NCBI RefSeq assembly: GCF_000421185.1
Contig: NZ_ATWJ01000014.1
Location: 124,001-188,000, forward strand
Direction of reading: 5' to 3'
From: Ornithinimicrobium pekingense DSM 21552
GTDB lineage: Bacteria > Actinomycetota > Actinomycetes > Actinomycetales > Dermatophilaceae
Length of the DNA: 64,000 nucleotides
Part shown: positions 17,376 through 25,298 of the stretch, piece after piece
Numbering within the stretch: the first letter of the stretch is position 1
How the letters are laid out: the number at the start of each line of letters is the position of its first letter
Translations under genes and position numbers: made by a program
Notes under the pieces: generated by a model
What the model saw: only the letters and a program-made list of their open reading frames with translations
What the model was told of the DNA's origin: nothing
Database searches by the model: none

Positions 17376-18569
17376 GTGAGAACACGCCATACCCTGACCG
17401 CTGCCCTGGCCCTGACCCTGACGCTCGGCACCGCCTCGGCGCCCGCGCTGGCGTCGACGCCCGCCGCGCCCACCGCCACCGCCAGCACCACGTCGTCCGA
17501 GGACTGGACCGACGAGCGGTCGCGGGCGCTCCTGGAGCGCCTGCAGGAGCTGGCACCGGCCGGCAGCGACCGTGTCGACACGCTCAACCGTGCCCTCGGC
17601 ATCGACCCGCAGGCTCGGGCCGCCCAGCTCGAGCGTGCCATCGACGGCAGCCAGTACGAGTGCTCGGACACCGAGCTCATGGGCTGGCTCGACGGGCAGC
17701 TCGCCGACTGGGACCTCGTCGACATCCTCATCCTGTCGCTCACGGGCGCCCTCGACTGGCCGACCTACGACGCGCTGCTGTTCCAGCCCGACGGGCCCCA
17801 GCACTACGGTGTCGACGGCGAGCACACCAAGGAGCTGGAGAAGACCTTCCGCACGCTCACGGCGTTCTGGGACGTCGACGGCAGCGACATCCGCATGGGC
17901 GCGATGCACGGCAGCGTCATCCAGGACGACGCGCGGATGGTCCGGCTGCTGACCTTCCTCTACGGCTACACCCCGGAGGAGGCACAGGAGCTGACCGACC
18001 TGATCCAGGACTACCTGCAGCAGGACAAGTTCGCCGGTGGCGACCACCCGCTGTTCTCCTTCAACGCCTTCGCCTACAGCGAGGAGGGCGCGCCGCCGGA
18101 GGCACAGCTGGGCATCGGCGACAAGATCATCATGGGTGACGGCATCCTCGAGGGGATGGGGGCCATCGGCCTCGGCGACGTGGCGCCGCGCGGCATCCTG
18201 GCTCACGAGTACGGCCACCAGGTGCAGTTCGAGCTGGGTCTGTTCGACGACCACGCCGGGGACGCCGAGGCGACCCGGGAGACCGAGCTCGAGGCCGACG
18301 CTCTCGCCGGCTACTACCTGTCCCACCCGCGCGGCGAACGGCTGCGCAACCAGCGCGTGGACGCCTTCGTCCGCAGCTTCGGCGAGGTGGGCGACTGCTC
18401 GTTCGCCAGCGACGGCCACCACGGCACGCCCAACCAGCGCTCCGCGTCCGCCGCGTGGGCCGACGAGCTGGCCAACGCCAAGGGCGCCAAGGGCCACGTC
18501 CTGCCGGCGGGGACGGTCAGCGACCGCTTCCGTGCCGTGCTTCCGGAGATCCTCGCGCCCGACGCCTGA
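17376..18569 (+). CDS. Secreted putative zinc metallopeptidase (HEXXH)
   Basis: A 397-residue protein with a clear signal peptide (about 1-27, cleavage after SAPALA). HEYGHQVQ near residue 276 is a zinc-peptidase HEXXH site. Downstream ETELEADALAGYY near 300 supplies an Glu/Asp third-ligand region as in neutral zinc metallopeptidase-like proteins. The N-terminal 240 residues match nothing I recognise. GTG start is preceded by GGGAGGAAG. No propeptide or anchor is evident, so it is likely exported to the medium. Confidence 0.7.
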   Translation: MRTRHTLTAALALTLTLGTASAPALASTPAAPTATASTTSSEDWTDERSRALLERLQELAPAGSDRVDTLNRALGIDPQARAAQLERAIDGSQYECSDTELMGWLDGQLADWDLVDILILSLTGALDWPTYDALLFQPDGPQHYGVDGEHTKELEKTFRTLTAFWDVDGSDIRMGAMHGSVIQDDARMVRLLTFLYGYTPEEAQELTDLIQDYLQQDKFAGGDHPLFSFNAFAYSEEGAPPEAQLGIGDKIIMGDGILEGMGAIGLGDVAPRGILAHEYGHQVQFELGLFDDHAGDAEATRETELEADALAGYYLSHPRGERLRNQRVDAFVRSFGEVGDCSFASDGHHGTPNQRSASAAWADELANAKGAKGHVLPAGTVSDRFRAVLPEILAPDA

Positions 18570-18595
18570 CCCTGGGCGAGCTCGCCGGTGAGGTG

Positions 18596-18622
18596 CCGCC
18601 CGGCCGCAGCGGCCGGGCGGCG
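18596..18622 (+). terminator. Hairpin after secreted metallopeptidase gene
   Basis: Twelve-bp perfect arms (18596-18607 and 18611-18622) around a CAG loop, 26 nt after the stop codon. Probable intrinsic terminator without a U-run. The rest of the 226-nt gap to the BCCT gene holds a few GGCGGACG repeats and a weak 7-bp hairpin (18726-18750). Confidence 0.7.
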
Positions 18623-18795
18623 CCGTCGCGTCGGGACCGCGGACGGCGGACGGCGGACGAGGCACCGATGGCGTCGATGTGACCTGCCTGCTCTGCCGTG
18701 CCACGATGGTCGACGCGCCCGAACCACCCCCGTCGCGCGCCGGCGGGGGTCAACACCCATGAGCACGCACGCCGCCACGTCCCAGGAGGCCACGC

Positions 18796-20793
18796 ATGAC
18801 CGCTCCGCCGTCCGCCCCCGACTCCTCCACGACCGAGGACGCAGATCCCACGCAGAGCCCCGGGGTCAAGATCCTGCGCCCGGTCTTCATCCCGGCCTCG
18901 ATCGTGATCTTCGTGCTGCTCGCCGCCACGATCGTCTTCAGCCGGGTGGCCGGCACCGAGCTGGAGTCGGCGACCGGGCGGCTCAACGAGATCATCACCG
19001 ACGGCGTGGGCTGGTGGTACGTCATCGCGGTGAACATCTTCCTGGTGTTCACGATCTACTGCGCCGTCTCGCGGGTGGGGCGGATCAAGCTGGGCCGGGA
19101 CGAGGAGCAGCCGGAGTTCGGCCTGGTCTCGTGGTTCATGATGCTCTTCAGCGCCGGTATGGGGATCGGCCTGGTCTTCTTCGGCGTCGCCGAGCCCCTG
19201 TCCCACTACGTCGCGCCGCCGGAGGCCTTCGGCAACGACCCCGAGTCGCTGGGCGCGGCCCAGGAGTCCGTCGGGCTGATGATGCTGCAGTGGGGCCTGC
19301 ACCCGTGGGCCATCTACGCGGTGGTCGGCCTGGGGCTGGCCTACATGTCCTTCCGCCGCGGCCGGCCGCTCGCGGTGCGCTGGCTGCTCGAGCCGCTGCT
19401 GGGGCGCAGGCGGATCGAGGGCTGGATCGGGCACACGATCGACACGATCGCCATCGTCGGCACGCTCTTCGGCGTCGCCACCTCGTTCGGCTTCGGGGTC
19501 AGCCAGATCATGGGCGGGCTGCAGTACCTCGGGTGGGCCGAGCGCTCCCCGGTGCTGGTGATCGGGCTCATCACGGGCATCACGCTGATCGCCGTCTGGT
19601 CGGTCGTCACCGGTGTGCACAAGGGCCTGAAGTGGCTGTCCAACACCAACATGACCGTGGCAGCGCTGATGGCGCTGACCGTCTTCGTCCTCGGACCGAC
19701 GATCTTCCTGCTGCAGGCGGTCCCGGAGAACCTCGGCCGCTACCTCGTCCAGCTGCCGCAGACCATGTGGCACGTCGGCCGCTACTCCTCCGACGGCTGG
19801 GAGGCCGCCTGGACCATCGCCTACTGGGGCTGGTGGACCAGCTGGGCGCCCTTCGTCGGCATGTTCATCGCCCGCATCTCCCGCGGGCGCACCATCCGCG
19901 AGTTCGTCCTGGGCGTGCTGCTGGCCCCGACGCTGGTCAGCCTGGTGTGGTTCACCATCTTCGGCGACTCCGCCATCCGCTACCAGCAGGAGACCGGCGC
20001 GCTGGCCTCCGAGGACCCCGAGACCGGCGGGCTCGTGGTGGACAGCACCACGGCCCTCTTCGCGTTCTTCGAGTCGATGCCGGGCTTCCTGCCCGTCGTC
20101 CTCAGCGTCGTCGCCATCACCGTCGTCATCCTGTTCTTCGTCACGTCCTCGGACTCGGGGTCGCTGGTCATCGACATGCTCGCCAGCGGCGGCAGCACCA
20201 ACACCTCCCCGGTGACCCGGACCTACTGGGCGGTGCTCGAGGGCGCGGCCGCGGCGGTCCTGCTCGTGGCCGGCGGCAGCGTGGCCCTCACCGCGCTGCA
20301 GACGCTCTCGATCTCGACGGCGGCACCCTTCTCGGTCATCCTCGTGCTGGCCTGCGTCTCGCTGCTCAAGGCGTTCCGGCACGAGGTCGCCACCATGCCG
20401 CTCTACGTGCAGGTGCTGGAGTCCACCGAGCAGGGCGCGCCCGCCGCAGAGACGGCGGCGCCAGCCGCCCCCGCAGCCCCGGAGGCCCGGCGCCGCTGGC
20501 TCGACCAGCTGCGCGGCGTCTCCACGACGCTGGACGGCCTGCCCGTGCCGACCGCCGCACCCGGCGGCCCGGTCCCCCGGGTGGTCAACCTGCGGAGGCT
20601 GCGGCACGACGAGGTCACCGTCGACCCGGACACGGGCGCCGTGGACGTCGACCTGCGCACCGAGGACCCGTTGGCCGGCGAGGTCTTCGACACCCCCGAG
20701 TTCGAGGCGTCCCAGGAGTTCGTCGACCAGCAGGACGGCGACGTCGACACCTCGCGGGTGGACGGGCCGGAGGCGGGGCGCGAGGACCGGTAG
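18796..20793 (+). CDS. BCCT family transporter (betaine/choline/carnitine)
   Basis: A 665-residue secondary transporter with 12 predicted membrane segments. The SAGMGIGLVFFGVAEP segment near residue 118 is the glycine-rich TM3 of the family. The aromatic signature around YWGWWTSWAPFVGMFIA near 338 forms the substrate box. A long hydrophilic C-terminal tail (about 555-665) could sense osmotic state as in BetP. It probably imports glycine betaine or a similar osmolyte by sodium symport. AGGAGG sits seven bases before the ATG. Confidence 0.94.
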   Translation: MTAPPSAPDSSTTEDADPTQSPGVKILRPVFIPASIVIFVLLAATIVFSRVAGTELESATGRLNEIITDGVGWWYVIAVNIFLVFTIYCAVSRVGRIKLGRDEEQPEFGLVSWFMMLFSAGMGIGLVFFGVAEPLSHYVAPPEAFGNDPESLGAAQESVGLMMLQWGLHPWAIYAVVGLGLAYMSFRRGRPLAVRWLLEPLLGRRRIEGWIGHTIDTIAIVGTLFGVATSFGFGVSQIMGGLQYLGWAERSPVLVIGLITGITLIAVWSVVTGVHKGLKWLSNTNMTVAALMALTVFVLGPTIFLLQAVPENLGRYLVQLPQTMWHVGRYSSDGWEAAWTIAYWGWWTSWAPFVGMFIARISRGRTIREFVLGVLLAPTLVSLVWFTIFGDSAIRYQQETGALASEDPETGGLVVDSTTALFAFFESMPGFLPVVLSVVAITVVILFFVTSSDSGSLVIDMLASGGSTNTSPVTRTYWAVLEGAAAAVLLVAGGSVALTALQTLSISTAAPFSVILVLACVSLLKAFRHEVATMPLYVQVLESTEQGAPAAETAAPAAPAAPEARRRWLDQLRGVSTTLDGLPVPTAAPGGPVPRVVNLRRLRHDEVTVDPDTGAVDVDLRTEDPLAGEVFDTPEFEASQEFVDQQDGDVDTSRVDGPEAGREDR

Positions 20794-20799
20794 CCGCTC

Positions 20800-20860
20800 G
20801 GCCGGTCGGCCGGTCGGCCGGTCGGCCGGTCGGCCGGTCGACCGACCGGCCGGACACTCG
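20800..20860. repeat. Five tandem 8-bp repeats followed by inverted sequence
   Basis: GGCCGGTC is repeated five times without error at 20800-20839, followed by GACCGACCGGCCGG and further CGGTCGG words up to 20880. The block separates the convergent BCCT and LacI-type genes and can fold into large alternative hairpins, so it may end transcription from both sides. Confidence 0.75.
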
Positions 20861-20886
20861 GTCGGGCGACCGGTCGGTCGGGTCCG

Positions 20887-21870
20887 TCAGGTGCTGCTCT
20901 GCCGGGCCCGGCCGGTCGACTCCCGGATCGCCAGGCTGGAGGGCAGCACGACCTGGGCGTCGCGGCGCCCCTCGAGCAGCAGCTCCACGCCATACCTCGC
21001 CGCCTCCTCGTACTCCCCGCCGAGGGTGGTGAGGGCGGGGGTGACGATGGTGGCGACGAACATGTCGTCGTAGCCCACGACGCTGACCTCCTCGGGCACC
21101 TCGACGCCACGGGCCCGCAGTCGTTGGAGCACGCCGATCGCCAGCAGGTCGTTGTGCGCGACGAAACCGGTCGCGCCGGTGCGCAGTGCGGCGTCGGCGG
21201 CCGCCCCGCCGTCCAGCGAGGAGGGCCGGTAGGGGCCCAGCAGGTCGATCCGGACGCCCTCGGCCTCCGCGGCGCCCCGCAGCGCGTTCCAGCGCTGGTG
21301 GCGCACCCAGCTGGTGACGGGGCCGCCCAGGTAGACGAGGTGCTCGTGACCGAGCGACGTGAGGTGGTGCACGATCTGCCGTGAGCCGTGGTCCTGCTCC
21401 ACGAGCGCGCAGGAGATGCCGTCGACCCAGCGGTTGAGCAGGACGACCTTGGTGCGCGAGGCGATCGCGGTCACCTCCTCGTCGGCGAGCCGGCTGGAGG
21501 CCAGGACGAAGCCGTCGACCCGCCCGATCAGGCGCTCCACGTTGGCCCGTTCCTGCTGCGCGCTCTCCTCGGAGTTCACCAGGACCAGCGTCAGGCCCGC
21601 GGCCTGGGCCCGCCGCTCCGCCCCGGTGATCGCGGCGAAGTAGTAGGGGTTGGTGATGTCCGGCACCACCATCGCGATCGTGCCGGTATGCCGCTCGCCG
21701 GACGGGCGGGCCCCCGAGCCCTTGCGGTAGCCGAGCCGCGCGGCCACCTCCAGCACGTGCTCGAGCGTCGCGGGGTGCACCTTGTCGGGCTGGGTCAGCG
21801 CGCGGCTCACGGTCGCCGCGGAGACCCCGGACTCCTGGGCGACGTCGTAGATGGTGGTGCGACGGCTCAC
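20887..21870 (-). CDS. LacI family transcriptional regulator
   Basis: A 327-residue repressor. The helix-turn-helix is at residues 5-25 (TTIYDVAQESGVSAATVSRAL), followed by the hinge and a periplasmic-binding-protein-like effector domain (IAMVVPDITNPYY, GFVAHNDLLAIG, VVGYDD). It is divergent from the TRAP/shikimate-type operon that begins at 22002 and is very likely its local regulator. The effector is presumably a substrate or intermediate of that pathway. Confidence 0.92.
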   Translation of the reverse strand: MSRRTTIYDVAQESGVSAATVSRALTQPDKVHPATLEHVLEVAARLGYRKGSGARPSGERHTGTIAMVVPDITNPYYFAAITGAERRAQAAGLTLVLVNSEESAQQERANVERLIGRVDGFVLASSRLADEEVTAIASRTKVVLLNRWVDGISCALVEQDHGSRQIVHHLTSLGHEHLVYLGGPVTSWVRHQRWNALRGAAEAEGVRIDLLGPYRPSSLDGGAAADAALRTGATGFVAHNDLLAIGVLQRLRARGVEVPEEVSVVGYDDMFVATIVTPALTTLGGEYEEAARYGVELLLEGRRDAQVVLPSSLAIRESTGRARQSST

Positions 21871-21894
21871 CGTTCTCCTCCGGCCCGGCCTGCA

Positions 21895-21912
21895 TGAAAC
21901 TTGGTGAAACTT
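21895..21912 (+). promoter_or_regulatory. Candidate operator: TGAAACTT direct repeat, with promoter downstream
   Basis: TGAAACTT occurs at 21895 and 21905, one helical turn apart, in an AT-richer patch between the regulator and the TRAP operon. TTGATG at 21914 followed by TACGGT about 18 bp later could be the operon promoter. The arrangement suits control by the LacI-type protein; assignment is inference. Confidence 0.4.
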
Positions 21913-22001
21913 CTTGATGCGATTACAGCAGTTCTCCTACGGTTCCACAACAACCACCACCGGGCGTCCTGCCGCCCGGCCGACGGACGAAGGAGTCTTC
22001 G

Positions 22002-22562
22002 GTGCCCCCGACACCCGCCCCACCAGCCGGCGGCCCCACCCCCCGCCCGGGGTGGGTGGCGTGGCTGGGTCGGCTCGAGCTGGCCATCGGCTCCGTCGCG
22101 CTGCTGCTGATCTTCGCCTCGGTGCTCGTCCAGGCCCTGCAGCGCTACAGCCCGTGGGGCGGCCTCTCCTTCACGGGTGAGCTCGCGCGCTTCTCCCTGG
22201 TCTGGCTGACCTTCTCGGCCGTCGGGGTGCTCCTGACGCGGGACGAGCACATCACGCTGCAGCTCGTGGACTCCGTCCGCAACGACCGGGTCCGCACCGC
22301 CGTCCACGTCTTCGCGCTCCTGGTGGTCGCCGCCGTCGGGGTCGGCGGCTTCGCCGAGGCCGCCAACCTCGTGCAGACGCAGCGCCGGCTGAGCTCACCG
22401 GCCATGGACATGCCCATGTCCTGGCTCTTCGTCATCCCGGCGCTCGGCTTCGCCAGCCTGACCGTCAGGGCCCTGGTCGGCGCCTTCCAGGTCGCCCGGC
22501 ACGGCGCACCGGGCACCACCCTGGGCGCGGCCGTCGGCGGCGAGGAAGGGGCGGTCCGGTGA
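22002..22562 (+). CDS. dctQ: TRAP transporter small permease (DctQ)
   Basis: A 186-residue four-helix membrane protein, the Q subunit of a tripartite ATP-independent importer. Hallmarks are VLVQALQRYSPWG..FTGELARFSLVWLTFSAVG and a fourth helix near residue 140. GTG start is preceded by AAGGAG with six bases spacing. It overlaps the large permease gene by GTGA. It looks full length. Confidence 0.9.
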   Translation: MPPTPAPPAGGPTPRPGWVAWLGRLELAIGSVALLLIFASVLVQALQRYSPWGGLSFTGELARFSLVWLTFSAVGVLLTRDEHITLQLVDSVRNDRVRTAVHVFALLVVAAVGVGGFAEAANLVQTQRRLSSPAMDMPMSWLFVIPALGFASLTVRALVGAFQVARHGAPGTTLGAAVGGEEGAVR

Positions 22563-23320
22563 CCGTCGCGCTGCTGCTGCTCTCGATCGTGGGGCTGTGC
22601 GTCGTCGTGTGGCTGCTCACCCGCGGGGACGAGAAGATCCAGCGCATCCCCTTCGACCGGGGCCGCCTGGGCGCCGCGACGCGAGGAGTGCTGGGCCCCG
22701 CCCTGGCCCCCGTGATCATCCTCGGCGGCATCCTCTCCGGCGCGTTCACCCCCACCGAGGCCGCCGCGATCGGCGCCGCCTACATGTTCCTGCTGGGTCT
22801 GGCCTACCGGGCGATCCGGCTGCGGGACATCCCCCGGCTGCTGTCGGAGACCGTGTCCACGACGGCGTCCATCATGATGATCGTCGCCTCGGCCGCCCTG
22901 CTGGGCTACATCCTGTCCCTGGAACGGGTGCCGCAGCTGCTCAGCGAGGCCGTGCTCGGCTTCACCGAGAACGGCACCGTCTACCTGGTCATCGTCGCCG
23001 TGCTGATGCTGCTGCTGGGCACCGTCATGGACGCCACCGCCGTGCTGGTGCTGGTCATCCCCATGCTGCTGCCGATCGCCAAGCTGCTGGAGGTCGACCC
23101 GATCCTGCTCGGCGTCGTGATGATCCTCTCGCTGATGATCGGCCTGCTGACCCCGCCCGTCGGCACGGTGCTGTTCGTCCTGTCCGCCACGCTGCGCGTG
23201 CCCGTGGGCCAGGTGTTCCGCGGGACCGCGCCGTTCATCGTCCCCCTGCTGGTCCTGCTCGTCCTCATCATCCTCGTCCCCGACATCGCCCTCTGGCTCC
23301 CCGGCCGGCTGGGCCTGTGA
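22559..23320 (+). CDS. dctM: TRAP large permease (DctM), lacking the N-terminal half
   Basis: The 253-residue product matches only the C-terminal part of DctM: VIILGGILSGAFTPTEAAAIGAAY near residue 53, then TTASIMMIVASAALLGYIL, LLLGTVMDATAVLVLVIPMLLP and LMIGLLTPPVGTVLFV. Normal DctM has about 425 residues. Roughly 170 N-terminal residues, including the conserved gate region, are absent, and the preceding DNA is fully occupied by dctQ. The start GTG overlaps the dctQ stop as in intact operons. It is a probable in-frame internal deletion; the transporter may be inactive unless another M subunit is supplied. Confidence 0.8.
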   Translation: MTVALLLLSIVGLCVVVWLLTRGDEKIQRIPFDRGRLGAATRGVLGPALAPVIILGGILSGAFTPTEAAAIGAAYMFLLGLAYRAIRLRDIPRLLSETVSTTASIMMIVASAALLGYILSLERVPQLLSEAVLGFTENGTVYLVIVAVLMLLLGTVMDATAVLVLVIPMLLPIAKLLEVDPILLGVVMILSLMIGLLTPPVGTVLFVLSATLRVPVGQVFRGTAPFIVPLLVLLVLIILVPDIALWLPGRLGL

Positions 23321-23364
23321 CACACCGCCCACCCACTGCATACCCGAGATCGAAGGAGAACCTC

Positions 23365-24393
23365 ATGCGCAGCACCCGCACCCTCGCCGTCGTGACGGCG
23401 TTCGCCCTGCCCCTCACCCTCGCCGCCTGCGGCAACGACGACGGAGGTGACGGCGCCGCCGGCACCGGTGGCGACGGGGACACCCGCACGCTGCGGCTGG
23501 CGCACAGCTACACCGACACCCAGCCGCAGTCCGAGTGCGGCGCCCAGGTCATCGCCGAGGAGGTCGCCGCCGCGGACGTCGGCCTGGAGGTCGAGATCTT
23601 CGGCGGGAGCCAGCTCGGCGGCGACGCCGACCGCATCTCCGCCGTCGTCTCCGGCGACATCGACATGGACATCCAGGGCGCCTCGGCCCTCGGCGCCGTC
23701 TACGACCCCATCGGCATCATCGACGGCGCGTACGTCTTCGAGGACGGCCAGCAGCTCAGCGACTTCGTCGCCGGTGAGGACTCGCAGCAGATGCGCGACG
23801 CTTTCACCGAGGCCTCGGGCGTCACCGTGCTCGGCGCGTGGTCGGCCGGTGCCCGGCACTTCACGGCGAACCAGCCGATCCGCACCCCCGAGGACCTGCA
23901 GGGGCTGCGCATGCGCTTCCCCAACTCCCCGCAGTTCCTCATGAACGCCGAGGCGATGGGGGCCGAGGCCACCGAGGTCGCCTACGAGGAGCTCTACCTG
24001 GCGCTGCAGCAGGGCACCGTCGACGGTCAGGAGAACCCGATCGTCAACATCGACGCCATCAGCCTGGCGGAGGTCCAGGACTACCTGAGCCTGTCGGGCC
24101 ACCAGCTCAACTTCAACCTCGTCATCGTGGGACCGGTCTGGGAGGAGCTCACCGAGGAGCAGCAGACCGCCCTGCAGGAGGCGGTGACCGAGGCCGTGGC
24201 GCAGGTGCCCGGCTGCGTCGAGGAGACCGAGGCCGAGGCGCTGGAGAAGTGGCGCAGCAGCGGCGACATGGAGATCGTCGAGGACGTCGACGTGGACGCC
24301 TTCCGCACCCGCGCCCAGGAGTACTTCGAGCAGAACCTCGAGGGCGACACGCTCGAGCTCTACCAGACCATCCAGAGCTCCATCGGCGGATGA
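23365..24393 (+). CDS. dctP: TRAP transporter substrate-binding protein (DctP), lipoprotein
   Basis: A 342-residue extracytoplasmic binding protein with signal peptide and lipobox (LTLAAC, Cys near residue 22). Typical DctP features are LRLAHSYTDTQPQ, IFGGSQLGG, GLRMRFPNSP with the arginine that binds the substrate carboxylate, and GTVDGQENPI. AAGGAG precedes the ATG. The substrate is therefore a carboxylate, and the downstream genes suggest quinate or shikimate. It overlaps the next gene by ATGA. Confidence 0.92.
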   Translation: MRSTRTLAVVTAFALPLTLAACGNDDGGDGAAGTGGDGDTRTLRLAHSYTDTQPQSECGAQVIAEEVAAADVGLEVEIFGGSQLGGDADRISAVVSGDIDMDIQGASALGAVYDPIGIIDGAYVFEDGQQLSDFVAGEDSQQMRDAFTEASGVTVLGAWSAGARHFTANQPIRTPEDLQGLRMRFPNSPQFLMNAEAMGAEATEVAYEELYLALQQGTVDGQENPIVNIDAISLAEVQDYLSLSGHQLNFNLVIVGPVWEELTEEQQTALQEAVTEAVAQVPGCVEETEAEALEKWRSSGDMEIVEDVDVDAFRTRAQEYFEQNLEGDTLELYQTIQSSIGG

Positions 24394-25298
24394 CCATCCA
24401 GCCGTCCCCGGTGCCGGTTGCCGGGACCCGCTTCGTCTGCGGGCTCATCGGCAGCGGCATCGGGGAGTCCCTGACGCCCGCGATGCACGAGGCGGAGGCA
24501 GACCGGCGGGGTATGCCGTACGTCTACCGCCGCACGGACCTCACGGCCCTCGGCCTCAGCCCCGAGGAGGGGGTGGGGCTGATCCGGCCCGCCGGGCTGC
24601 TCGGGTTCTCGGGCCTGAACATCACCCACCCGTGCAAGCGGCTGGCGGTGGAGCACGTCGACGAGCTGTCCGCCGAGGCGGCCACGATCGGGGCGATCAA
24701 CACGGTCGTCTTCGACGGCGGCCGGGTCGTCGGGCACAACACCGACGTCACGGGCTTCGCGCACGGCTTCGCCCGGGACATGCCCGAGGTGGCGCTGGGG
24801 CAGGTCGTGCAGGTGGGCGCCGGCGGGGCCGGCGCCGCGGTCGCCCACGCCCTGGTCAGCCTCGGGGCGGGGCGCCTCGTCGTCGCCGACCTCGACCCGG
24901 GCAGAGCTGCCGCGCTGGCCACGAGCGTGGCCGGCGCGACGGGTGCCGAGGTGGTCAGCGCGGGCCTCGGCGACCTGCCGGCGCAGCTGTCCCGGGCCGA
25001 CGGGGTGGTCAACTGCACCCCGGTCGGGATGGCCCAGCACCCGGGGACGCCCTTCGACCCCGACCTGCTCGACCCCCGGCACTGGGTGGTCGACGTGGTC
25101 TACCGGCCGCTGGTCACCGAGCTGGTCCGGGCCGCCCGGGCCCGCGGCTGCCGGGTCGCGACGGGAGCGGGCATGGCGATCGGGCAGGCCGTCGACTCGT
25201 TCGCCCTCTTCACCGGCGTCCGGGCCGACCCGGACGCCGTCGCCGCGGACTTCGCCCGCCTCGTCGACACGGAAGGACGCCAGGATGCCCACGCTTGA
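24390..25298 (+). CDS. Shikimate/quinate dehydrogenase (AroE family)
   Basis: A 302-residue NAD(P)-dependent dehydrogenase. SLTPAMHEAEA, LNITHPCK (family NxTxPxK with catalytic Lys) and HNTDVTGF (catalytic Asp) define the substrate side. The Rossmann fold starts at QVGAGGAGAAV near residue 140. In this setting it is more likely a catabolic quinate/shikimate dehydrogenase (QsuD-like) feeding the dehydroshikimate dehydratase encoded next than the biosynthetic AroE. Start overlaps the dctP stop; the 3' end overlaps the next gene by 14 nt. Confidence 0.9.
   Translation: MTIQPSPVPVAGTRFVCGLIGSGIGESLTPAMHEAEADRRGMPYVYRRTDLTALGLSPEEGVGLIRPAGLLGFSGLNITHPCKRLAVEHVDELSAEAATIGAINTVVFDGGRVVGHNTDVTGFAHGFARDMPEVALGQVVQVGAGGAGAAVAHALVSLGAGRLVVADLDPGRAAALATSVAGATGAEVVSAGLGDLPAQLSRADGVVNCTPVGMAQHPGTPFDPDLLDPRHWVVDVVYRPLVTELVRAARARGCRVATGAGMAIGQAVDSFALFTGVRADPDAVAADFARLVDTEGRQDAHA

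Noticed and set aside
18726-18750. Possible regulatory RNA upstream of the BCCT transporter
   Set aside because: Only a single 7-bp hairpin is seen, with no conserved core; it is within chance expectation at this GC content.
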